Below are positions 1 to 5,095 of a stretch of 6,154 nucleotides of DNA, in pieces; within the stretch, counting starts at the first letter, position 1; each line of letters opens with the position of its first letter. The position numbers and the translations under genes were made by a program. The DNA is from CBCPMX01 sp965120355 (GTDB lineage Bacteria; Bacillota; Clostridia; Oscillospirales; Oscillospiraceae), in the NCBI GenBank assembly GCA_965120355.1, contig CBCPMX010000064.1, positions 1 to 6,154 on the forward strand, read 5' to 3'. The notes below the pieces were generated by a model. The model saw only the letters and a list, made by a program, of their open reading frames with translations, did not search any database and was not told where the DNA came from.

Positions 1-36
1 GCAGTCAACTTATTCGAAATAGCAGTTTCGCAACTA

Positions 37-72
37 CGGGTTGCAACTGACGCATCTCAAGGTTGCGACCCG
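37..72. repeat. 11-bp inverted repeat in left flank
   Basis: CGGGTTGCAAC at 37-47 and GTTGCGACCCG at 62-72 are inverted copies with one mismatch that would be a G-U pair in RNA, separated by 14 nt. A further GCAAC/GTTGC pair (30-34 and 40-44) lies in the same place. It could be a transcript hairpin or the end of another element. No T-tract follows on either strand, so it is not a standard intrinsic terminator. Confidence 0.45.
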
Positions 73-326
73 GTAATCCCTGCTTGATGCGCCAGGGCCA
101 ATGTTGTATTGTATGTCAACATTGCCTGGTAAGGAGCGTCGTAGATACAGCGGGCAGAATATTTTCCTTTTAACGTGTCGGTATCCGTCTGAACCGCCGG
201 GAAATCGTAACCGTCACACCTATCGGCGGATTGCCGGAATGAGACAGACGTGAGAAAATATCGCCATAATAGCAGATAGTATCGTGGAGTCTCGGAGACT
301 GGAAGCTGTTTTATCTTGTCGCACAA
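57..326 (-). CDS. Hypothetical open frame, possibly a remnant
   Basis: An open frame of 89 codons that I do not recognise. The only start inside it at this length is a TTG at 324-326. The frame is open further upstream, with no stop until a TGA just inside the IS end, so it may be a 3' remnant whose beginning was lost when the IS boundary formed. The predicted product has an aromatic patch (RYYLLLWRYF) near its start, no clear signal peptide, and no recognisable motif. No ribosome site precedes the TTG. It could equally be non-coding DNA. The main reason for listing it is that nothing else covers this flank. Confidence 0.2.
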   Translation of the reverse strand: MCDKIKQLPVSETPRYYLLLWRYFLTSVSFRQSADRCDGYDFPAVQTDTDTLKGKYSARCIYDAPYQAMLTYNTTLALAHQAGITGSQP

Positions 327-387
327 AATTCGCCCCAGTTTGCTGAGGTATGTGTTGCGCCGACGGCCAAAATTTCGGCTACAGTGC

Positions 388-447
388 TGTCAACGCCAAT
401 TTGAAATTGTAAGAAAGCGCCGAAGAAATTTTGTCGTTTTTCGGCGG
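388..447 (+). repeat. IS21 terminal inverted repeat (istB side)
   Basis: Begins TGTCAACGCC and matches the reverse complement of 2539-2598 at 44 of 60 positions by eye. The best blocks are the first 13 bases (12 identical), TGTAAGAAA, and the inner GGCGG. Long, multi-block ends are typical of IS21 elements, where IstA binds repeated subterminal sites. Confidence 0.85.
418..446 (-). terminator. Hairpin downstream of istB, weak terminator candidate
   Basis: Arms of about 10 bp (418-427 and 437-446, CGCCGAA core, one mismatch) flank a 9-nt loop, and the hairpin begins 17 bases past the istB stop codon. On the transcribed minus strand it is followed only by CTTTCTTAC, a poor U-tract, so termination would be weak. 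The hairpin lies within the terminal repeat and may instead be part of the transposase binding sites. A run of eight Gs (446-453 on the plus strand) adjoins it. Confidence 0.4.
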
Positions 448-462
448 GGGGGGTAACAGGAA

Positions 463-1260
463 TCAGGTGCTACCTTGCTCAAAAAGAGCATTAACGATTT
501 GCTGTTTTTGGCGCATAAATTCCTTGCGTTCTTTCAGACGATAAGATTCGCCCTTGATGTTGATGACGGTACAGTGATGCAGGACGCGATCCAGGATGGC
601 GGAGGCGATGGTGACGTCGGCGAAGACCTCGTTCCACTGGGAAAAGGTCTTGTTGGAGGTAAAGACAGTAGAAACCTTCTCATAACGTCTGGCAATGAGC
701 TGGAAGAACAGGTTCGCACCCTGGATGTCCATGGGAAGATAACCGATTTCATCAATGATGAGCATCTTGTACTTGGCCAGCCCCTTGAGTTTGTCCGGCA
801 GGCGGTTCTCAAAATGAGCTTTCTTCAGCTGCTCAATGAGCTGATGGCAGTTGACGTAGTACGTGGAGAAGCGATGCTTAGCCGCCACAAGGCCCAGGGC
901 GGAAGCCAGGTGGGTTTTCCCTACCCCGGGCGGGCCGAGGAACACCACATTCTCCCCGTTTTCCAGAAAACGCATGGTGGCCAGTTCGTCAATCTGACGC
1001 TTATCGATGGAGGGCTGGAAGGAGAAATCAAAATCGTCCAGAGTCTTCTTGATGGGGAAACCAGACATCTGGATCTGCTTCTCATAGGCCCGTTTCCGCT
1101 TGGATTTTGCTTCTTCTGCAAAGATGTGATCCAAAACGTCCACAATGTTGAGGTTTTCCGCCACAGCCCATTCCAGGTAGTTATCCAGGATCTCCAGCGT
1201 GTTTTTCATCTTGAGGCTCTCCAGGTTTTCACGCAGCCTGTCCATAGTAAATTCACTCAT
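463..1260 (-). CDS. istB: IS21-family helper ATPase IstB
   Basis: IstB is the AAA+ ATPase that assists the IstA transposase in target-site capture and strand transfer. The 265-residue product has a helical N-terminal region, Walker A GPPGVGKT at about 109-116, Walker B MLIIDEIGYLP at about 166-176, a sensor-1 type TSNK, and a late RVLHH motif, all standard for IstB. Its length is normal for the family. The start MSEF (1260) is chosen because GAGG lies six bases upstream and because it overlaps the istA stop (TATGAGTGA) by 8 bases, indicating translational coupling. A start five codons earlier (1275) lacks a ribosome site. It is related in fold to the ICE's own DnaC-like gene at 4262-5095 but belongs to the IS. 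Confidence 0.95.
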   Translation of the reverse strand: MSEFTMDRLRENLESLKMKNTLEILDNYLEWAVAENLNIVDVLDHIFAEEAKSKRKRAYEKQIQMSGFPIKKTLDDFDFSFQPSIDKRQIDELATMRFLENGENVVFLGPPGVGKTHLASALGLVAAKHRFSTYYVNCHQLIEQLKKAHFENRLPDKLKGLAKYKMLIIDEIGYLPMDIQGANLFFQLIARRYEKVSTVFTSNKTFSQWNEVFADVTIASAILDRVLHHCTVINIKGESYRLKERKEFMRQKQQIVNALFEQGST

Positions 1261-2476
1261 ACAGCACCTCGTCATATCTGGACAAATCGGAGGGTTTCAA
1301 CGGGAAATCGATGACCTTGCCTTGCTCCAGCAGAACATTTTCCGCGTCTATGCTTTGTTTCAGCGTGAGCCTTCGGTAATGCTGGGGATTAACGACCATG
1401 TCCTTCCTCTGGTAGGATATCTTATGCAGAGCAATCTGCTTCCCTTCGTAATATGCTGCCAACATGTTATCCAGGGCCACGACTGCTACGTCTTTGCCGA
1501 TGTATTCCGCTGGCACGGAGTACTGATTTCCAGCGTATGAGATGAGGCAGTCTTTTTGTACCCGGCGCAGGTTGATTTTATCGATGATATACTCCCGCGT
1601 CATGGGATTCAGATGCTCCTTTTTCAGCCGCTCAAAGGGAACCTCGTTAGTGGTGGCGTGCACTTTGCCATTGACCTTATTGCACCAGGCCAGGGCTTGT
1701 CCATTCAAATCTGCCAGACTGCTATACTTGATCCCAACCATGAAATTGTCCCGCACAAACTGCACTGTCCGCTCCACCTTTCCCTTCGTCTGTCCACGGT
1801 AAGGTCGGCACAGGATGGGCTTGAAGCCATAGAATCCCGCGAAATCCTCAAACTGACGGTTCAGCGTGGAGTCCTCCTGCTTTAGCAACCGCTTGACCAC
1901 CACCTGCTTCATGTTATCGTACAGCATTTCCTCTGGATATCCTCCGAAGTATCGAAACGCGTTTTGGTGGCAGCGGATCAGCGTGTTCGTGCTCATATCC
2001 GTGACAAATTCGATGTACCGCATCCTCGAATACCCCAAAATCATCAGAAAGCAGTACAGTTTTTTCCACTTCCCATCTTCGTACACCAGATGATTTTCAA
2101 AGAAACCCCAGTCCATCTGTCCCTGTTTCCCCGGCATTGTCTCAAATCGTACCGTTGCTTTCTCATCCAGGTCCATTTTCTTCCCTCGCACATACTCCTT
2201 TACGATGCTGTATTTCCCATCAAACCCTTCCTCCTGCAGCTTCTCCAGAATCCGCACCGCCGAGTACGGCGCCTCTTCCAGCCACTGATCGATCTTCTGT
2301 TTGTACGGATCCAGCTTCGTTGGTTTTGGCCCCGTTAGTGTGTACTCCGGCCTTTGCAGCGACTCTGCATACCGCTTTGCCGTCCGCGGATCCATGTGGT
2401 ACTTCCTGCCAAGCTCCGTGTAGCTCAGCCCTTTTTGACGATCACTTCGTATGTCCATCCATACTTCTCCTCTCAT
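1253..2476 (-). CDS. istA: IS21-family DDE transposase IstA
   Basis: IstA cuts and joins the IS ends. The 407-residue product starts with a helix-turn-helix region (about 8-40; SYTELGRKYHMDPRTAKRY), followed by an RNase-H-fold integrase core. Catalytic residues are visible as D122 (QMDWG), D187 (MLYDNMK) and E235 (KGKVERT), with the usual spacing, and a C-terminal beta-rich segment follows. Two starts are plausible. ATG 2476 has AAAGGAAG eight bases upstream, but that site lies in a hairpin. ATG 2458 (MDIRSD) has an exposed AGAGGAG. I keep 2476 because an N-terminal WM-x-I segment like this one is usual in relatives, as I recall them. The frame is intact with no internal stops. Confidence 0.95.
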   Translation of the reverse strand: MRGEVWMDIRSDRQKGLSYTELGRKYHMDPRTAKRYAESLQRPEYTLTGPKPTKLDPYKQKIDQWLEEAPYSAVRILEKLQEEGFDGKYSIVKEYVRGKKMDLDEKATVRFETMPGKQGQMDWGFFENHLVYEDGKWKKLYCFLMILGYSRMRYIEFVTDMSTNTLIRCHQNAFRYFGGYPEEMLYDNMKQVVVKRLLKQEDSTLNRQFEDFAGFYGFKPILCRPYRGQTKGKVERTVQFVRDNFMVGIKYSSLADLNGQALAWCNKVNGKVHATTNEVPFERLKKEHLNPMTREYIIDKINLRRVQKDCLISYAGNQYSVPAEYIGKDVAVVALDNMLAAYYEGKQIALHKISYQRKDMVVNPQHYRRLTLKQSIDAENVLLEQGKVIDFPLKPSDLSRYDEVLYE

Positions 2477-2481
2477 TATTC

Positions 2482-2522
2482 AGACTTCCTTTCCGGACGG
2501 TTTTCCGCCCTATTGGAAGTCT
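2482..2522 (-). promoter_or_regulatory. istA leader hairpin covering a ribosome site
   Basis: In minus-strand RNA, AGACUUCC (2522-2515) pairs perfectly with GGAAGUCU (2489-2482). Inside it GGGCGG (2510-2505) pairs with CCGUCC (2500-2495, one G-U) across an AAAA loop. The Shine-Dalgarno-like AAAGGAAG (2492-2485) for ATG 2476 lies in the distal arm and internal loop, so it would be masked. Hairpins that hide transposase ribosome sites are known from IS10 and IS50, where they limit expression from read-through transcripts. The structure is seen in the sequence; its role is inferred. Confidence 0.6.
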
Positions 2523-2538
2523 ATCTTTTTTCTCCTCT

Positions 2539-2598
2539 CCGCCACAAACCTACATTTTTTTCTCGCCGTTTTCTTACATTTTATCATTGGCGCTGACA
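2539..2598 (-). repeat. IS21 terminal inverted repeat (istA side)
   Basis: Read on the minus strand it begins TGTCAGCGCC and pairs with the repeat at 388-447. TGTAAGAAA and GGCGG blocks are conserved at equal distances from both tips. It directly abuts codon 21 of the pcfB-like gene. Confidence 0.85.
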
Positions 2599-2662
2599 TC
2601 CCGGTCAGTTTTGTCGTGCTGATTGCCAGATTGACTGTCCTGTTTTCTACTTCTTCCTGCAT
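2599..2662 (-). pseudogene. PcfB-like (DUF3801) gene, 5' fragment cut by IS21
   Basis: A strong ribosome site precedes an ATG at 2662. The 21 codons that remain read MQEEVENRTVNLAISTTKLT plus G, which matches the start of PcfB/DUF3801 proteins as I know them. These are small conjugation proteins encoded just before the VirD4/TraG coupling protein in Tn1549-like ICEs and pCF10-type plasmids. The frame then runs into the IS end and stops at a TAG (2510-2512), giving a predicted 50-residue chimera with a very basic tail (MIKCKKTARKKCRF). The rest of the gene is not found on the other side of the IS, so the gene is lost here. The family assignment rests on only 21 residues plus gene order. Confidence 0.7.
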
Positions 2663-2751
2663 GAATCCTCACCTCCTTCATCCAACGGGAATGGCCTCAT
2701 CGCGCGGTATCCCTGTGCCGCCTCATGGGTCAGAACATCGAAGATAATCAT
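2647..2751 (-). CDS. Possible 34-residue ORF between the acidic protein and pcfB
   Basis: ATG 2751 opens a frame of 34 codons that begins MIIFDVLTHE and ends CRKK, overlapping the pcfB-like start by 16 bases. A weak GAGAAG lies eight bases upstream. It fills the 117-base gap between two co-oriented genes, and the pcfB ribosome site lies inside it, so its translation could feed ribosomes into pcfB. No family is recognised. It may be a real small protein, a leader peptide, or chance. An extension to a GTG further upstream is possible but overlaps the preceding gene's stop. Confidence 0.35.
   Translation of the reverse strand: MIIFDVLTHEAAQGYRAMRPFPLDEGGEDSCRKK
2669..2678 (-). promoter_or_regulatory. 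Ribosome binding site of the pcfB-like gene
   Basis: AAGGAGGTGA on the minus strand, six bases before ATG 2662, is a near-perfect complement to the 16S 3' end. It decides the start of the truncated gene and shows that the fragment was a well-translated reading frame before the IS insertion. Confidence 0.8.
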
Positions 2752-2779
2752 GTGCCGGACTTCTCTGCATGGCAGCACC

Positions 2780-3352
2780 TCACATTTTGAACGCCGGGAG
2801 GTCTTCGCCGTCCGCGCAAAGCATGACCGTATGACCGGTAAAATGGACAATGGCCGCCATGACTTCCTCCGCATCCAGAGAAACGCTGTCGCCGTTTTCA
2901 TCGCTGGCATATACAATGACCGGGCCAATGATATAACGCTCACTGCCAAGCGGCAGTACTGTACGGGGGTCATAGACCGCTTTCAGCCCATACGCGCAAA
3001 TATCCGGGTCGTCGATTGTGAGGGCTACGCAGAAATTGCCGTGGCTCTCAATGGTATCGAAGCTTTCGCTCTCCGTCATGATTTTCGGAGGCTTGCCGGG
3101 ACACATGACCATCACGATGGAATCAATATCCTCATCCTCCGCGCCGTTATCGAACTCGTCGTACTCGTCTGCGGTATCGAGCAGGAAATCCTCGATGCTC
3201 TGCACCAAAGCATGATAGCCACTGCTCGCAGTCACATCTTCCATGGCGGAATCGCTTGGATGCATACCCACAGGCTGAATCAGCTTACAGGCAGAAGCAG
3301 GGGTGATGTGGATGTGAATGTCACCATTGATGTGCGTGGTAATGGTATTCAT
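2780..3352 (-). CDS. Acidic ICE protein of unknown function
   Basis: A 190-residue protein that I cannot assign firmly. Its N-terminus (MNTITTHINGDIHIHI) is beta-like. A strongly acidic patch follows (about 53-76, DEYDEFDNGAEDEDID), then a compact domain (about 78-170) with VMVMCPGKPPKI near its start and IIGPVIVYASDENGD near its end. That layout loosely recalls DUF3846-type proteins of ICEs and phages, but the link is tentative. A protein of unknown function commonly sits between ParB and PcfB in Tn1549-like elements, which fits. The start at 3352 is preferred over 3373 because AAAGGAG lies within the first codons of the longer frame, 11 bases before ATG 3352. It follows parB with a 48-base gap. 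Confidence 0.75.
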   Translation of the reverse strand: MNTITTHINGDIHIHITPASACKLIQPVGMHPSDSAMEDVTASSGYHALVQSIEDFLLDTADEYDEFDNGAEDEDIDSIVMVMCPGKPPKIMTESESFDTIESHGNFCVALTIDDPDICAYGLKAVYDPRTVLPLGSERYIIGPVIVYASDENGDSVSLDAEEVMAAIVHFTGHTVMLCADGEDLPAFKM

Positions 3353-3400
3353 AAAAATCAGTTCTCCTTTCATTTCTGGCAGAAAAAATTCGTCGGATTG

Positions 3401-4261
3401 TCATCTGGTCTGGTCGCGTTCTCTGCGGCGCTGGTACTGCTCCAGCAGCCGCAGGATGGTATCGCTCATCTGTTTTGGGGTATAGGATTTTGGGAAAAAC
3501 CGCTTGATGTCGCTGGTCTTAAACGAAATCTGCCCAAGGTCATCTTTTTTGACTTCATCCATGACATCGCACATGGCGTCGAGGGAGCAGCCGCCCTCCT
3601 GACTGAGCTTCTTCATCCTCTGCGCCTGAGACAGGGACGGGGCTGCCTGTGCATAATCCATTGCCTCGATAAAATCTCTCTGTTCCTGTGGCTTCAGGTA
3701 GGAAAGTTCCACAGCTGGATTGAACGCAATCTTCTTCTCATCCACCATGCTCAGCACTTCGGGAATCAGACTGGTCAGACGCACATAGCGCCGGACCGTA
3801 TCGCCGCTTACGCCCACCCCTTTCCCGACTTCATCATCCGCCCGGAACTTCGCCGCAACTTGCGGCGAAGTTAAATCCGTGCGCTGTCCCTGACGCCGGA
3901 TAGCGTCCATCTTCATTTTGTAGGCATAGGCCCGTTCACTCGGCAGGATGTTTTCCCGCTGCAAATTGCTGTCCACCATCATGATGATGGCAGCGTCGTC
4001 ATCCATCTCCCGGACGATACAGGGGACATCCCTCATGCCGGAAATCTCCGCTGCATGATGACGGCGGTGGCCGGAAATGATTTCGTAACCGCCGTCAGGG
4101 TCCGGGCGTACCAATAGTGGCGTGGTAATGCCATACGCCCGGATGCTCTCCACCGTTTTTTCCATATCTTCATCATCCCGGACCTGAAAGGGATGCCCTT
4201 CAAATTCATGCAGCTCCCCAATGGGGATTCGATGCACCTGTTCAACCACTTCGTGCGCCAT
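3401..4261 (-). CDS. ParB/RepB/Spo0J-family protein
   Basis: A 286-residue ParB-type protein. The N-terminal ParB/Srx-like domain (about 10-105) has the nucleotide-binding motif ISGHRRHHA (62-70) and the SNLQREN segment (98-104). A helix-turn-helix DNA-binding region covers roughly 130-165 (VGVSGDTVRRYVRL), followed by a helical C-terminal region ending in a charged QRRRERDQTR tail. In chromosomes and plasmids such proteins bind parS and act with a ParA ATPase, and CTP switching is known in the family. No ParA is visible in this window, so a role in ICE regulation or segregation by another route is possible. The start is fixed by TAAATG, which abuts the preceding gene's stop, with AAGGAGGTG 12 bases upstream. 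The reading frame contains a perfect 27-bp palindrome. Confidence 0.9.
   Translation of the reverse strand: MAHEVVEQVHRIPIGELHEFEGHPFQVRDDEDMEKTVESIRAYGITTPLLVRPDPDGGYEIISGHRRHHAAEISGMRDVPCIVREMDDDAAIIMMVDSNLQRENILPSERAYAYKMKMDAIRRQGQRTDLTSPQVAAKFRADDEVGKGVGVSGDTVRRYVRLTSLIPEVLSMVDEKKIAFNPAVELSYLKPQEQRDFIEAMDYAQAAPSLSQAQRMKKLSQEGGCSLDAMCDVMDEVKKDDLGQISFKTSDIKRFFPKSYTPKQMSDTILRLLEQYQRRRERDQTR
3846..3872. repeat. Perfect 27-bp palindrome inside parB
   Basis: Arms AACTTCGCCGCAA (3846-3858) and TTGCGGCGAAGTT (3860-3872) are exact inverted copies around a single C at 3859. They encode residues T131-F139 (TSPQVAAKF), at the edge of the ParB helix-turn-helix. As DNA it could be an operator or parS-like site for a dimeric protein; as RNA it would form a GC-rich hairpin of about 12 bp. 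No U-tract follows, so it is not a terminator. It does not resemble the Spo0J parS consensus TGTTTCACGTGAAACA. Confidence 0.7.
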
Positions 4262-5095
4262 TTATGGGAATAACACCTCCTTCACGAAGTCCTGCTTCGA
4301 TTTTCCGATTGCTGTCCTGCGGTCACACCCGGAGATATGCACCGGCGTACACATCTCCAGAATACGGCTGAAAATCCGGGCATGGGCCACATCCGTTGCA
4401 TTGCGTATGGCTTCAATCGTCAGGTTGGTCGTGATGAGCAGCGGCAGGCCGGATTTATAACGCTCATCCACGACCGCATAGACCTGTTCCTGCGCATACT
4501 CCGTGCTGCGCTCAATGCCAAGGTCATCAATCACAAGGAGTGGGAACTGCGAAAAAGAGGCAATATACCGATACCGTTCCTCCGAATACATCCCGCCCAT
4601 CTGGTTCAGGATTTTAGAGAAATTCGTCATCAGCACCGGCGTTCCCCGCTCAATCAGCGCATTGGCAATGCAGGCGGCGAGGAACGATTTCCCCGTCCCC
4701 ACATCTCCCCATAGGAGCAATCCAAGGTTGTTTTCTTTGACCTTCTTCCAATTCTCCACATAGTTCTTTGCCATGCGGACAAAACGGGTGTCTTCCGCGT
4801 CTGCGAATGTCCAGTCCAGCAAATGCTTCTCCTGAATCCCATTCGCCTTGAGCCGCTGGACACGGTTGCGATGCTCCAACGCATCCGCCCGGCGCTTTTC
4901 CTGTTCCAGTTCTTCTTTTTTGCACTTGCAGATACAGGGGAAGATACCCTCGCGCTCCAGAACCATGACTCTGCACTGGCGGGGTGTATGGCATTTGGAG
5001 CAGTAGAGCAGACCGTTCTCGCCCAGATACTCGTCCTCCTGCGGCTCTGACCGCGCCGTCATCTTATCCAGAAATCCATCCAGAATATGGTTCAT
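4262..5095 (-). CDS. DnaC-like AAA+ helicase loader
   Basis: A 277-residue ATPase of the DnaC/IstB group. The N-terminal region carries a likely zinc site (C32-x2-C35, C41, then C54-x-C56-x-C58), followed by a charged coiled-coil-like helix (60-85). The AAA+ core has Walker A GDVGTGKS (130-137), Walker B LLVIDDLG (186-193), sensor-1 TTN (222-224) and a late arginine pair (R240, R244) in HARIFSRI. Proteins of this kind load the replicative helicase at an origin. Its position directly after the replication initiator supports that role in ICE replication. Its ATG overlaps the initiator's stop (ATGA), with AAGGAGGG upstream, so translation is probably coupled. It is distinct from istB: it lacks IstB's DEIGYLP variant and has the cysteine-rich head. 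Confidence 0.9.
   Translation of the reverse strand: MNHILDGFLDKMTARSEPQEDEYLGENGLLYCSKCHTPRQCRVMVLEREGIFPCICKCKKEELEQEKRRADALEHRNRVQRLKANGIQEKHLLDWTFADAEDTRFVRMAKNYVENWKKVKENNLGLLLWGDVGTGKSFLAACIANALIERGTPVLMTNFSKILNQMGGMYSEERYRYIASFSQFPLLVIDDLGIERSTEYAQEQVYAVVDERYKSGLPLLITTNLTIEAIRNATDVAHARIFSRILEMCTPVHISGCDRRTAIGKSKQDFVKEVLFP

Larger units (their letters stand above)
1..387. other. Unrecognised left flank of the IS element
   Basis: This stretch contains no gene I can identify. It does not continue the pcfB-like reading frame that is interrupted at the other side of the IS, and none of the minus-strand frames resembles the DUF3801 body or a VirD4/TraG protein, which would be expected next. 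One minus-strand frame is open from the IS boundary to position 57 but lacks an ATG. A small inverted repeat lies at 37-72 and a 13-nt palindrome at 288-300 (AGTCTC G GAGACT). The origin of the segment is unknown. It may be host DNA, another mobile element, or a remnant brought in by IS-mediated rearrangement. Confidence 0.5.
388..2598 (-). mobile_element. IS21-family insertion sequence, 2211 bp
   Basis: The element carries the diagnostic two-gene istA-istB arrangement with overlapping frames. It is bounded by imperfect inverted repeats starting TGTCA(A/G)CGCCAAT. Both length and gene content fit the IS21 family, and both genes are intact, so it may be active. It lies in the same orientation as the surrounding ICE operon and interrupts the pcfB-like gene after codon 21. 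The bases outside the two ends (left ...acagtgc, right tcccggt...) show no target-site duplication, although IS21 elements normally make one of 4-8 bp. The boundaries were placed by aligning the ends by eye, so the tips could be off by a base or two. Confidence 0.9.

Noticed and set aside
288..300. AGTCTC G GAGACT palindrome as an operator
   Set aside because: Arms are only 6 bp with no neighbouring promoter or gene start, so it is compatible with chance.
1..387. rRNA, tRNA or group II intron remnant in the left flank
   Set aside because: I see no tRNA cloverleaf, no conserved rRNA segments and no intron domain V-like hairpin; the sequence stays unassigned.
475..1314. Long plus-strand open frame opposite istB
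   Set aside because: It mirrors istB on the opposite strand. The predicted protein has no recognisable domain, while the minus strand shows full Walker A and B motifs.
380..2606. Target-site duplication flanking the IS
   Set aside because: The bases adjoining the two ends (acagtgc and tcccggt) do not match in any 4-8 bp register, including shifts of one or two bases at the tips.
2137..2622. Plus-strand frame crossing the istA start and the IS end
   Set aside because: Its product is low-complexity (Ser/Pro/Phe-rich) and antisense to the istA N-terminus and leader. It has no convincing ribosome site.
2750..3874. 374-codon plus-strand open frame
   Set aside because: It lies antisense to the acidic protein gene and to most of parB and runs across their boundary. 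Its product shows no family motif, and it is best explained as a codon-bias shadow.
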